In this document: in pieces, positions 26,068 through 34,411 of the stretch
Position numbering within the stretch: position 1 is the stretch's first letter
Layout: each line of letters starts with the position of its first letter
Assembly (NCBI RefSeq): GCF_008905045.1
Contig: NZ_VWMY01000039.1
Location: 59,911-120,572, forward strand
Reading direction: 5' to 3'
Source of the DNA: Streptomyces albicerus
GTDB lineage: Bacteria; Actinomycetota; Actinomycetes; Streptomycetales; Streptomycetaceae
Length of the DNA stretch: 60,662 nt
Notes under the pieces: model-generated
The model's database searches: none
Told to the model about the DNA's origin: nothing
Seen by the model: only the letters and a program-made list of their open reading frames with translations
Position numbers and translations under genes: made by a program

Positions 26068-26510
26068 CCTGTGAACTCCGCGCGCGTCTCGGCGGTGGTG
26101 CCGATGTGGACACCGTGCCGGACGGCGGTGTGCCGACAGCGCCGGCACGGCTGGTCGGTGTCGGCCCGGGAAGGAATCTCCCGGTGGAGGCCGCCCAGGG
26201 CGGGCCAGTCCGGTGCGGTGGCGGCCGGATACGGGGGCGCGGGAGTCTGGGTGAGCCGGGCGCGCAGTCCCTCCAGCGATGCCGGTAGACGTCGGCGTTG
26301 TGGCCGCGCGAGGTGGTGGCGCCGCTTTCCCAGGCGCGGAAGGTGGCCTCGGTCACCGAACAGGCGTCGGCCACCTGGTACACGGACAGGTCGGACCGCA
26401 GCCGCAGACCGAGCCGTTCACCCGGCGCCGTCAGGGAGCGCGGTGCGGCAGCAGCCGACACCGCGTCCACGGGGAAGAGCTCGTCCACGGATTGCCTCAA
26501 CTCTCTGACC
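26068..26510 (-). pseudogene. Frameshifted HTH protein with CxxC motif
   Basis: Minus-strand pieces form one DNA-binding protein. The first has GLRLRSDLSVYQVADACSV, TEATFRAWESG and HNADVYR, an XRE-like helix-turn-helix. After a one-base shift near 26275 the frame continues ASLEGLRARLTQTPAP..., then PCRRCRHTAVRHGVHIGTT and ends at 26068. The C-x2-C motif suggests a small metal-binding tail. A homologous intact gene probably exists elsewhere in such genomes; I do not know a name for it. It is convergent with, and directly against, the last permease gene. Confidence 0.5.
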
Positions 26511-27087
26511 GGGAGAGGCCGATGGGGTTCAAGCACTTCCTTCGGCAGGCGCGCTTGGCAGCGCAGCATGCCCGGCCCGAACGCCGTGCGCGGGCCCGCA
26601 TGAAGGTTCTGCCGCCGGGTGTGACGATCTGACCTGCGCCAATACGCCGCGGCCCATACCTGTTCGAGCGAGCCTGCAACCCGTACGGAACCTTCCGCCT
26701 CGACATGGACAAGCGGCTCGACCTCGCGTCGGCCTCCGCCGTTCCGCGCTCCCGCACCCCGGCGGACATCACCGTCCGGACGGCCGCCGGGACACGATGA
26801 GGTCCGCGAACGGGAAAATGAACGGCCGAAACGGGCAGTTGGGGCGCCGAGGTGGCCTCGTCGTTCATGTTCGGCAGACGGCCGTTGGACGAACGCACGG
26901 CCGTCTTCGCCGATCCACTCCGCGGTGCTCTTCCGCCTCTTCCGGTCGTCACTCGGAGGCCGACCCCTCCTCGTAGGCCGACCCTGGCGCCAGAGCACCA
27001 CGGCTGATGCTGCCTCCAGTCTTCCGATGGTCAGTTGCTACTGGCCGTTGGATCCTCCTCACGGGCCTTTCGGTTGCTCAGGCGAAA
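26511..27087. other. Intergenic stretch with no confident gene
   Basis: About 580 bp with no convincing gene. One plus-strand segment (26650-26800, containing YLFERACNPYGTFRLDMDKRL and a stop at 26798) has protein-like composition but no start, no ribosome binding site and no recognised family; it may be the 3' scrap of a lost gene. Confidence 0.4.
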
Positions 27088-28632
27088 TCAGTTGGCGGGA
27101 TTGCCGAACCAGCGGGAGAGGTGGGCGTCCAGGTCCTGCTGATCGTCGCCGATCCAGGCGACGTGGCCGTCGGGGCGTAGCAGGACGCACGGAACATCCA
27201 GTACCGCAGTGGGATCCGCGAGGTAATCGACGCGGTCTGACCAGCCGCCGACGGTCAGGCGTTCGGTGCGGTCCAGCAGCAGGCCGCGGCCGCGATGCAG
27301 CAGACCGTAGAGGTGGCCCTGTTTCACCTCGATGTCGCGCAGGCGGTGGCCGAGCAGGTCGGGGCCTTCGCCGAAGTCGTAGCGGATGCCGATCGCGGTG
27401 ATCTTCTCGATCAGATAGCGATTCACCTCGTCGAAGTCCATCAGTTCGGTGAGCAGCCTGCGCACGGCCTGCGGGCCCGGTTCGGTGGACTGCAGTTCCA
27501 TCTGGGCGCGGGTGTTGTCCAGGACGTCCTCGGCGACCGGATGACGTTCGGCGTGGTAGGTGTCCAGCAGTGTTCCCGGCGCCCAGCCGCGGATCTGTGC
27601 GGCCAGTTTCCAGCCGAGGTTGAACGCGTCCTGAACGCCCAGGTTGAGGCCCTGCCCGCCGATGGGTGGATGGATGTGTGCCGCATCGCCGGCCAGCAGC
27701 ACCCGCCCGATCCGATAACGTTCGGCAAGCCGGGTGGCATCCCCGAAGCGGGACAACCAACGCGGGGAGTGCACGCCGAAATCGGTTCCGGCGACGGCGC
27801 ACAACTGTCGTTTGAAATCCTCGAGAGTGGGCGGTTCCGCGCGGTCGCTGACTCCCGCGGCGGGGACTACGACGCTGTAGACCCCTTCGCCGAAGGGCCG
27901 GAGCCAGAATCGCTGATGGGTTTCGCGGATTTCGGTCACCTTGGCGGCGATCTCCTCCTGCGGCACACTCATTTCCATCTCGCCCATCAGCGTCTCGGTC
28001 CGCGAGGGCTCGCCGGGGAAGCCGACGCCGAGCAGTTTGCGCACCGTACTGCGGCTGCCGTCACAGCCGACGAGATAGCGCGAACGCAGTTGTTCGCCGT
28101 CGGCCAGCTCGACGGTCACTCCCTCGTCGTCCTGCTCGAAAGCGGCCACCGCACAACCGCGCCGGACCTGCGCACCCAGTTGGATCGCATGCTCTTTGAG
28201 CAGGTGGACGATGACCGGCTGCGGGATGCCCAACAGATAGGCGTACGCGGAATCCAGGCCCTGGGGCGCGGGTTTGTTGATGGCGGCGAAGAAACCGGCG
28301 GCCGGACGCTGCCTTCCGTGTTCGCGAATGCGATCCAGCAGTCCGCGCATTGCCATCAGCTCGAGACTGCGAATGTGCAGACCGACGATGCGGACGAACG
28401 ACACGGGCTCGGTTTCCTTCTCCAGAACGAGTACCCGCACATCGTGCAGCCGGAGTTCGGCGGCCAGCACCGCGCCAGTCGGCCCGCACCCGGCAATGAT
28501 CACGTCGAACATGAGGGGCGCGCGATCGGCGCCGGAGGCCGATGACCGGAGTTCGGGGACTTCGCCCACGGTGAAGTCGCGCTCGACCGTGTTGTTCGAC
28601 GACGGCTCAGCGGTGAACTGCGGAGAGTGCAT
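27088..28632 (-). CDS. rox: Rifampicin monooxygenase-like FAD-dependent hydroxylase
   Basis: A class A flavoprotein monooxygenase. After a 40-residue leader the FAD-binding fold begins MFDVIIAGCGPTGAVLAAEL (GxGxxG). Other motifs are YLVGCDGSRSTVRK (DG motif) and LLAGDAAHIHPPIGGQGLN (FAD ribityl binding). Close resemblance to actinobacterial Rox/Iri, which hydroxylate the naphthyl ring of rifampicin and inactivate it, is recalled from family knowledge. Start choice is uncertain. The start at 28632 has AAAGG 8 nt upstream and gives 514 residues; the internal ATG at 28512 gives 474 residues, the usual family length, but has no ribosome binding site. The 19-bp rifamycin-associated element known upstream of such genes in other species was not found. 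Third-position G/C looks lower than in neighbours, hinting at transfer. Confidence 0.8.
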   Translation of the reverse strand: MHSPQFTAEPSSNNTVERDFTVGEVPELRSSASGADRAPLMFDVIIAGCGPTGAVLAAELRLHDVRVLVLEKETEPVSFVRIVGLHIRSLELMAMRGLLDRIREHGRQRPAAGFFAAINKPAPQGLDSAYAYLLGIPQPVIVHLLKEHAIQLGAQVRRGCAVAAFEQDDEGVTVELADGEQLRSRYLVGCDGSRSTVRKLLGVGFPGEPSRTETLMGEMEMSVPQEEIAAKVTEIRETHQRFWLRPFGEGVYSVVVPAAGVSDRAEPPTLEDFKRQLCAVAGTDFGVHSPRWLSRFGDATRLAERYRIGRVLLAGDAAHIHPPIGGQGLNLGVQDAFNLGWKLAAQIRGWAPGTLLDTYHAERHPVAEDVLDNTRAQMELQSTEPGPQAVRRLLTELMDFDEVNRYLIEKITAIGIRYDFGEGPDLLGHRLRDIEVKQGHLYGLLHRGRGLLLDRTERLTVGGWSDRVDYLADPTAVLDVPCVLLRPDGHVAWIGDDQQDLDAHLSRWFGNPAN

Positions 28633-28684
28633 AGGTGTTGCCTTTCGGGAGTGCCTTGTTGGCGAGGCGCTCCCGGCGACACCT
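28633..28684 (-). promoter_or_regulatory. Leader hairpin covering the rox ribosome binding site
   Basis: Nested inverted repeats AGGTGT/ACACCT (28633-28638 and 28679-28684) and CGGGAG/CTCCCG (28646-28651 and 28670-28675) can form one interrupted stem in the minus-strand transcript just before the 28632 start codon. The AAAGG ribosome binding site lies inside the stem. It could limit translation or be an attenuator. No experimental support. Confidence 0.4.
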
Positions 28685-28809
28685 ACGTCAGTCGCCGGCC
28701 ATGACAGGAAGGGGGAGCACCCACATCGCTACAGCGTTCATGGGTCTCACCTCCTCGGGCGGTGTCACGGTCCATTGCAAGCTACAAGCCCGAGCAACAG
28801 CCCGTCCAT

Positions 28810-29462
28810 TCATTTCCCAGCCACGTGATCACGACTCCGAACGGGCCCGTGCGGTTGCAGGGCGAATCCGGCGCGGCGGCCCGGCTCGTCCTGGTCACGG
28901 TCGACTCCACGATCGTGCGCGCGCACCAGAATGCCGCCGGGGCCCTCAAAAAGGGGCTCTGGTCGGCGAGCCCGCCCATCACGCGATCGGACGCTCCCGC
29001 GGCGGGCTGACCACGAAGATCCACCTTGCCGCAGACAGCCGCTGGCGCCCGTTGTGTTTTGTCCTCACCCCCGGTCAAGCGGGCGACGCCCCCGCTTTCG
29101 AGCACGTTATGGCCGCCCTGCGCGCGCCCAGGACAATCGGTCGGCCGCGCACCCGGCCCGAAGGTGTCCTGGCGGACCGGGCCTACTCATCCCGGGCCAT
29201 CCGCGAGCACCTGCGCCGACGCGGAATCCGGGCGGTAATTCCACCGCCCGCCGACCAAATCGCCAACCGCAGGCGCAAGGGCCGCCAGGGTGGCCGTCCA
29301 CCCGCCTTCGATCGCGAGGCGTAGAAAGCGGCGCAACACCGTCGAACGCTGCATCAACCGCCTGAAGAACAGGCGCGGCCTGGCCACTCGCTACGAGAAG
29401 ACCGCCACCGTCTTCCGAGCCGGACTCCACATCGCCGGCATCCTCATGTGGTCCACCCGCTG
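28810..29462 (+). pseudogene. IS5-family transposase, 3' part, frameshifted
   Basis: The catalytic half of an IS5/IS427-type DDE transposase. LVTVDSTIVRAHQNAAG holds the first Asp. A frameshift near 28980 moves to GRSRGGLTTKIHLAADSRWRPLCFVLTPGQ and VLADRAYSSRAIREHLRRRG (second Asp). A second shift near 29322 gives NTVERCINRLKNRRGLATRYEKTATVF (Glu) and the C-terminal HIAGILMWSTR with stop at 29460-29462. The N-terminal domain is absent. It sits directly upstream of, and divergent from, the rox-like gene, so an IS insertion may have brought or altered its promoter. Confidence 0.8.
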
Positions 29463-29487
29463 ACCCGAAGGAAGGACCTGACGGGTG

Positions 29488-29709
29488 TCAATTCCAGGGT
29501 TCCTGGTAGGGATTCTCGCCCAGCACCTGCGCGGCGGCCGCGCAGAGGTCTTCGCCGTAGAGCTGGTTGCTGCCGTATTCGGAGCCCCAGAGTTCGGAAG
29601 CGGCCTGGGCCACGGCGCGCCAGCTGAAGTCCTCATCGACTCGCCACGTGCGAATCTGCACGGCCATCTCCGTCGTGATCGTCGCCGGATCCACAAGGTT
29701 GTGTGTCAT
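29488..29709 (-). CDS. Small conserved-looking hypothetical protein
   Basis: A 73-residue acidic protein, MTHNLVDPATITTEMA..., with a compact helix-rich composition, three Trp (RTWRVDEDFSWRAVA and ELWGSEYGSNQLYGEDLC) and the tail GENPYQEPWN. I recall similar small proteins in Streptomyces genomes but no function. ATG 29709 follows AGGG at 9 nt. The pattern 'RAVAQAASELWGS' looks like a short helix-turn-helix-like segment, but this is weak. It stands alone, convergent with the IS scrap. Confidence 0.6.
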   Translation of the reverse strand: MTHNLVDPATITTEMAVQIRTWRVDEDFSWRAVAQAASELWGSEYGSNQLYGEDLCAAAAQVLGENPYQEPWN

Positions 29710-29891
29710 TCCACTGACCCTAGAAACATTGCTGGCGAGGTGGCCATCGGAATACGGCCTCGCCTGAACCGCCGGACAGGACCCCAGACCTTCCCTTCGG
29801 ATCCTGCCGGGCGACGCCGGGCATCCCTCTCCAGCCTCACGGGGGACTGGGGCATCCGCGCGCTGACCCAACAAGATCCGAAAGAGAAGCC

Positions 29892-30785
29892 CTAGGACCG
29901 ACCGGTGAACAGCTTCTGCAGGGCCTCGGCGACCACCTCGGGGCGTTCCTGCGGCAGGTAGTGGCCCACGGCAGGCACGAGTCGTACGGTCAGGTCGTCG
30001 GCGTAACGCTCCGCTCCGGCCAGCAGCGACGGTGCGATCACGTTGTCGCGTTCTCCACCGAGGAGGACCGTGGGAACGGTCAGCCGATGGCGGCGCCAGG
30101 TGCCGCGCACCAGGGCAGGGACGTCCCGTAGCACGTATTGCCAGAACAGGGCCTGCCCGGCGTGCGCACTGGCGCTTGTTGCGGCGGTGAACTCCTCAAG
30201 TTCCGCCTCCTGCCAGGCCGACCGGTCAGCGACCTGATGCCGCAGCAGAAAGCGCGTGAAGGCAGACCAGTGACGGAGCACGAAGCGGCCGATCACCGGG
30301 TACTCGATGAAGGCGGTGAACCACATCCGCCAGAGATTCGGCAGTATCGCCCTCTGACGGGACCACGGATGGGCCATGTTGAGGGCCAGGAAGCCGCGGA
30401 ACCTCTCCGGCTCCCGCAGGCACAGACGGAAACCGAGGTGGGCACCCCAGTCGTGTCCGACGAGACCCACGCGGTCCAGGCCGAGCGCATCGAGCAGCGT
30501 GAGCATGTCTTCGGCCAGGCTGTCCATGTCGTAGCCGCGACGCGTCTGTTCGGACCAGCCGAACCCGCGCAGGTCCGGACAGATGAGGCGGTGACCGGCC
30601 GCGACCAGGGCGGCGACCTTGTGCCAGGCGAACCAGTGCTGCGGGAATCCGTGCAGCATCAGGATCGGTTGGCCGGTGCCGTATTCGGCAACGTGCAGCC
30701 GGATTCCACGCACATCCACCCATCGGTGCTCGACCCCTTCGTCCTGTGGAAGTGGCCTGTCAGAAGCGATCGTGCTCGCTGCCAT
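29892..30785 (-). CDS. Alpha/beta hydrolase, epoxide hydrolase-like
   Basis: A 297-residue cytosolic hydrolase. The oxyanion motif HGFPQ is at 45-49, and the nucleophile elbow VGHDWGAH gives nucleophile Asp112, the Asp type of epoxide hydrolases and haloalkane dehalogenases. The cap domain is about 135-215. The catalytic His is in VPAVGHYLPQERPE near the C-terminus. ATG 30785 has AGGAG 6 nt upstream and is preferred over an in-frame upstream start. The substrate is unknown. It is a single-gene unit without an adjacent regulator. Confidence 0.88.
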   Translation of the reverse strand: MAASTIASDRPLPQDEGVEHRWVDVRGIRLHVAEYGTGQPILMLHGFPQHWFAWHKVAALVAAGHRLICPDLRGFGWSEQTRRGYDMDSLAEDMLTLLDALGLDRVGLVGHDWGAHLGFRLCLREPERFRGFLALNMAHPWSRQRAILPNLWRMWFTAFIEYPVIGRFVLRHWSAFTRFLLRHQVADRSAWQEAELEEFTAATSASAHAGQALFWQYVLRDVPALVRGTWRRHRLTVPTVLLGGERDNVIAPSLLAGAERYADDLTVRLVPAVGHYLPQERPEVVAEALQKLFTGRS

Positions 30786-30955
30786 CAAGAGCTCCTCTTG
30801 TGTCGGTGCGGACCGCGACTGGTTCGCATCGACAAGCCAGGAGTCGGGCCGAGGTCGAAAGGTTCCCCCGACTTTCACGATGGTGGCTGTGCTCATGTCT
30901 CGTGGTGTTGCTCTGGTGGAGCGGAAACGGCAGCGGACCGCGTCCGCCACCTACT

Positions 30956-31310
30956 GATCAGGTCGTCGCTGACACCGGCGCGAAACTCTCCAAGTCCCTG
31001 ATCTGCAAAGGCTACGCCCCCTGGCCCGGAGGGCCGTCGACTGGATGCTCGACGCCCGGCAGTGGCCCGGCGCCGCAACCGAATACGCGACCAACTGCTG
31101 GCCAAGCCCCAGACCCTGCTGTCCGACCCCCGTCACATCTTCTCTTCCACTCGGACTCCGCAGCCGAGGTCGGCCGCCTGATCACATCACCCGACCAGAG
31201 CCCTGGAGCGTTCCCGCCCCATGAACAAGACAACAGCCCGCGTCCGCGAACTCAACCTCTACCGCCATTACTTCGACCTCGTCACCGCAGGCACCAAGAC
31301 CATCGACAAG
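30956..31310 (+). pseudogene. Degraded KLSKS-motif protein joined to an ASCH-domain start
   Basis: Pieces in alternating frames spell one decayed protein. VADTGAKLSKSLI resembles the KMSKS loop of class I aminoacyl-tRNA synthetases. Then come RAVDWMLDARQWPGAATEYAT, DQLLAKPQTLLSDPRHIF and SDSAAEVGRLITS, separated by at least three shifts. The N-terminal catalytic part is missing. From 31221 an ASCH-like N-terminus begins (MNKTTARVRELNLYRHYFDLVTAGTKTI) and is cut at about 31310. The two families side by side may be an original operon or fusion. All pieces are broken. Confidence 0.5.
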
Positions 31311-31339
31311 CCAAATTGCCTGGTGAGGATCATTGGCAT

Positions 31340-31520
31340 TCATGGTGCTGTCCGGCGGGCGGCGAGTATCAGGATCGGGGGACGTCTGAGGTGCTCGGCC
31401 AGTTCGGGACGGGCTGCGAGTGCGGCTGTCCTGGGGGCGGGTTCGTCGATGCCGGTCAGTTCCAGTCCGGCATCGACCAGTGCGTTGATCAAGGTGTCTG
31501 AGGAGCAACAGCAGCTCTGG
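31340..31520 (-). pseudogene. C-terminal scrap of a SAM-dependent methyltransferase
   Basis: The minus strand reads SDTLINALVDAGLELTGIDEPAPR...LAARPELAEHLRRPPILILAARR with a stop at 31340. This is the typical end of class I methyltransferases, in which the xxLxNALxxAGLxL helix is followed by an E-P motif and R-x-P-xxL-x-x-x-A/G-R-R. Only the last ~55 residues remain. The 5' end is cut near 31520, and its other side abuts the ASCH scrap. Confidence 0.5.
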
Positions 31521-31588
31521 CCGTGAAATCAGGAAGCCTCATCAATGACCGGCCTACCTCTTCGAACCACCGTTACCGACCCACGCTC

Positions 31589-32041
31589 CTAACGCAGCGC
31601 GGCCCGCTGCGCGATCGTGCGAATGAAGGCCCGGCTGCGGCGTTCCCCGAGCAGGCCGCCGTACATCCACTGGACCGGTTGCAAGATGGCGGGACGTGTC
31701 GCAGCGAGCACTGCGAAGCGCGTCCCACCGTCCTCCGCCACGGCGGCCATACCGCCCACCACCAGTCGCGACTGCATCAGGCACCATCCGGGCGCCAGGC
31801 GGACCTCGAAGGTTTCGCGCACGCCCAGTGTCCCCACCGCCAAAGCCGCCTTGCGGTCGCTGTCGCCCGGCGGGACGCGGAATTCCCGGAGGAAGGGGAC
31901 CAGGTGTGGCAGCTCACGCTCCAAATCCGCAGCGATCCCCCACACCCGGTCGTACGGCAGGTCGATCCGTTCCTCGGCGTACATTGCGGCCCGTAGCCCC
32001 GTGGCCACCACCCGCAGCCGCGCCACCGGATCACTGCTCAT
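31589..32041 (-). CDS. SRPBCC-like hypothetical protein coupled to a sigma factor
   Basis: A 150-residue protein. YAEERIDLPYDRVWGIAADLERELPHLVPFLREFRV resembles the beginning of START/SRPBCC ligand-binding domains (strand, then DRVW...ADLE helix), followed by beta strands LAVGTLGVRETFEVRLAPGWCLMQSRLVVGGMAAV and a C-terminal helix FIRTIAQRAALR. ATG 32041 overlaps the sigma stop by ATGA. A soluble ligand-binding protein translated with an ECF sigma factor suggests a one-off sensor or target. No hydrophobic segment or zf-HC2 motif is seen, so it is not a standard anti-sigma factor. Confidence 0.65.
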   Translation of the reverse strand: MSSDPVARLRVVATGLRAAMYAEERIDLPYDRVWGIAADLERELPHLVPFLREFRVPPGDSDRKAALAVGTLGVRETFEVRLAPGWCLMQSRLVVGGMAAVAEDGGTRFAVLAATRPAILQPVQWMYGGLLGERRSRAFIRTIAQRAALR

Positions 32042-32592
32042 CGCGACCACGCCTTCCGGAACGAGGAACGTGCGCGGTGCAGGCGGGACTTGACCGTGCC
32101 GGGAGCGACTTGAAGCAGTTCGGCCGCGCTGCGTTCATCAAGTCCCTCCAACTCGCGCAACACCAGTACCGCACGGTGCTGGACCGGCAACCGCGAGAGC
32201 ACATCCCGCACCTGTGCGGACAGCTCCCCGCCATCGTCGGACAGCAGCCCTGCCAACCGCGCGACGTCATCGGGATCGGCCGCCTGCTCGACCTCGGTGC
32301 GCCGCGCCTGACGCACTGCCTCGCGAACGGTGACGGTGCGCACCCATCCATAGAATGCCTGCGGATCACGCAGTCCCCGCAATCCCCTGAAGACCGCCAG
32401 CAGCGACTCCTGAACCGCGTCCGCCCAGTCGACCGGAGCGATCGGACGGCACAAGCGCGTCACGTACGGGGTCACCAGGGCGAGCAGATCGTCCATTGCC
32501 AGCGCGTCCCCGTCCTGCGCGGCCCGTACCAGCGCTGCTGCGGCATCCCACGGCTCCTCGTCGTTCGTGCCGTCCCCCGTGGAATCACCCAT
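32038..32592 (-). CDS. ECF-type RNA polymerase sigma factor
   Basis: A 184-residue sigma factor. Region 2 is visible as LVRAAQDGDALAMDDLLALVTPYVTRLC and WADAVQESLLAVFRGLRGL, and region 4 as LSRLPVQHRAVLVLRELEGLDERSAAELLQVAPGTVKSRLHRARSSFRKAW. It lacks the long N- or C-terminal extension domains of some ECF groups. The stop overlaps the start of the SRPBCC-like gene. Regulation and targets are unknown. Confidence 0.85.
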   Translation of the reverse strand: MGDSTGDGTNDEEPWDAAAALVRAAQDGDALAMDDLLALVTPYVTRLCRPIAPVDWADAVQESLLAVFRGLRGLRDPQAFYGWVRTVTVREAVRQARRTEVEQAADPDDVARLAGLLSDDGGELSAQVRDVLSRLPVQHRAVLVLRELEGLDERSAAELLQVAPGTVKSRLHRARSSFRKAWSR

Positions 32593-33578
32593 CCTGATGA
32601 CCCTACCGGCCTGGTCGCGGCTTCATCTGGCGGGTGCGCAACCCGACGCCCAGTGATGGCGCGAGTTCGCCAACCCCACGCCCGACCATTGAACGACGTG
32701 GCCAAGGTCGGGCCCGCTGTCGTCAGCCAGCGTCCCGGCACGTCACCGCAGTGTCTGCTGCCGGGTGGAATGCCATCGACCGGGCGCCTGAGGCGACCAC
32801 GGTCGACGATTGGCTGTCCGGCCTGGCCGCACTCGCCAAGACACTGGGCTTCATCCACTGGACCATCACCTGGTCCATCGGCAGCATGCCGACAGCCGTC
32901 CAGGCGATCCTGTCCTAGTTCGAAGAACCCTGCGCCGACGTCCCCGTGGCGATGATGAACATGGAACTCGGTGAACGCCGGGGCGGCGGACTGCCCGGGT
33001 TCCACGCGTACGAACGGGACCTCCAAAAGAAGTATGAAGAACAAGGCGACACCTTGGGACAACGATTCCGCCGGGAGCGGCTGCTACTGCCCTCTGGACT
33101 CCCCTCATCTGCGACGGCCACTCACGGGGAGAACGCTCCCAGCCGACGGATCGCGGTCCCCTGGACGCTCTGTCACATCCTGAGCATCGATGCCCCCGGC
33201 CTTGTCCAGCCGCACGGCCCTGCCGAGCCCTCCGCCTCAGAGAAATCTGCCGAGCAGACGGATCCTCGGCGCTCAAGCGCGCTGACACGCTCATGCGCCG
33301 AGGACGGCAGGCAAAGGCCAGGAAGGACCTCACCGACCAACTCCAGCAATACCCGTGGGACTCCCGTGTGCACTGAGGCCCGTGCAACGTGAAGTTCGCA
33401 GGTCACGGGTCTGGTATGAGGAGCGGGCAGGGTACTCATGCTGGTCGTTGGCCGGTGTCCACGGTGAAGATCGTCTGACCTGTCGGCCGGAGGCGTTGTC
33501 GGGTTCGGCTGCGCCGCCCGCCATGCGGCTCTTACGATCCGTCACCGGGCCGGTACGCCGGGAGAGCGCGGAGAGGGC
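32593..33578. other. Large intergenic stretch with possible gene scraps
   Basis: About 985 bp upstream of the sigma factor. Plus-strand segments at 32790-32918 (TTVDDWLSGLAALAKTLGFI... with stop at 32918) and 32945-33060 (MMNMELGERRGGG...HAYERDLQKKYEEQGDTLG) have protein-like composition, in two frames. I do not recognise the family; together they may be one decayed gene. No strong terminator or IS end was identified. Confidence 0.35.
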
Positions 33579-33584
33579 GTGGGA

Positions 33585-34022
33585 ATGCAGGAACTGGAGC
33601 GGATCACGGCTCGCCGGAGTGAACTGGACACGCTCGCTGAGGAGTTGGCCAAGCAGCTACATGAGGTCCGGGCCGAGCGGGAGGAACTCATAGTCGCCGA
33701 GCGGGTCCTGAACTGTCTGGCCGAGCAGGACCGGGCCGTGGCCGTCGCCCCGACTCCCGCCCGGGTGGCGGGCCGGGCACCCTGCTGATCCCGCACCGCA
33801 GTGAGACTCCCGACGAGGCCGCCCTGCCCGGCAACTACCGCAATACTGGTGATCGTGCGGGCCGCCGACGGCCCGGTGCAGGTCAGGGCGGTCGGCGAAC
33901 GGCTGGGCCTGGACGCTTCGGTGCGCGGCAAGCTGGAGCCGCTGCGGGCGAAGATGACCAAGCTCGCCGACCGCGGTCGGCTGCACAAGCGACCCAACGG
34001 GCGGTTCACCGCGCGTCCGTGA
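33585..34022 (+). pseudogene. Frameshifted coiled-coil / winged-helix protein
   Basis: It begins at ATG 33585, with GGAGAGG 8 nt upstream. An intact coiled coil (LERITARRSELDTLAEELAKQL, VRAEREELIVAERVLNCLAEQ) leads to a Pro-rich linker. A shift near 33780 gives LIPHRSETPDEAALPGNYR. A second near 33842 gives ILVIVRAADGPVQVRAVGERLGL, SVRGKLEPLRAKMTKLADRG and the end HKRPNGRFTARP. The intact protein would be about 145 residues. The C-terminal half is the same family as the remnant at 48108-48300. Confidence 0.6.
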
Positions 34023-34048
34023 CCGCGTAGGGCGGGGGCGTAACTGAC

Positions 34049-34382
34049 GGGCCCCCGGCGGCACGAGATCCGCCGCACCGTGCGCGAGCACCTGGGTGTC
34101 CCGTGCCCCGAAGTCCAGCTCTGTGTCAGCGAGTTGCTGACCAACGTGATCGACCACCTCGGCGTGGGCACCCCCTTGCCCCTGCGTCTGTCGCGGACCG
34201 AAGACGACCACGTACGCCTGGAGGTCACCGATCCGGACCCGCACGCCTGGCTCGTCCTGCGTCACTCCCCCACGGACGACGAGACCGGCCGCGGTGTGCT
34301 CCTGCTGGACGCGGTCGCCCTGCGCTGGGGCGTGGAGCGGCCACCGGACGGCAAGGCCGTGTGGTGTGAGTGCGCCTTGTAG
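34049..34382 (+). pseudogene. 5'-truncated anti-sigma-type ATP-binding protein
   Basis: An HATPase_c_2 (RsbW-like) domain. The N-box is QLCVSELLTNVIDHLG, the D-box VTDPDPHAW and the G2 loop GRGVLLLDAVALRWG, ending at 34382. The N-terminal ~40 residues normally found before the EIRRTVREHLG helix are not present; the sequence directly upstream belongs to another gene scrap. In Streptomyces such proteins bind ATP and regulate sigma factors or anti-anti-sigma partners. A short GTG-initiated form from 34080 could still be made but would lack the first strand. Confidence 0.6.
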
Positions 34383-34411
34383 GCGCCTGTTCGTGTCCCC
34401 GGTGAAGCGGA

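Noticed and set aside
28633..28800. Rifamycin-associated element upstream of the rox-like gene
   Set aside because: The 19-bp GGGGCTTGC..GCAAGCCCC pattern was looked for and no match was found.
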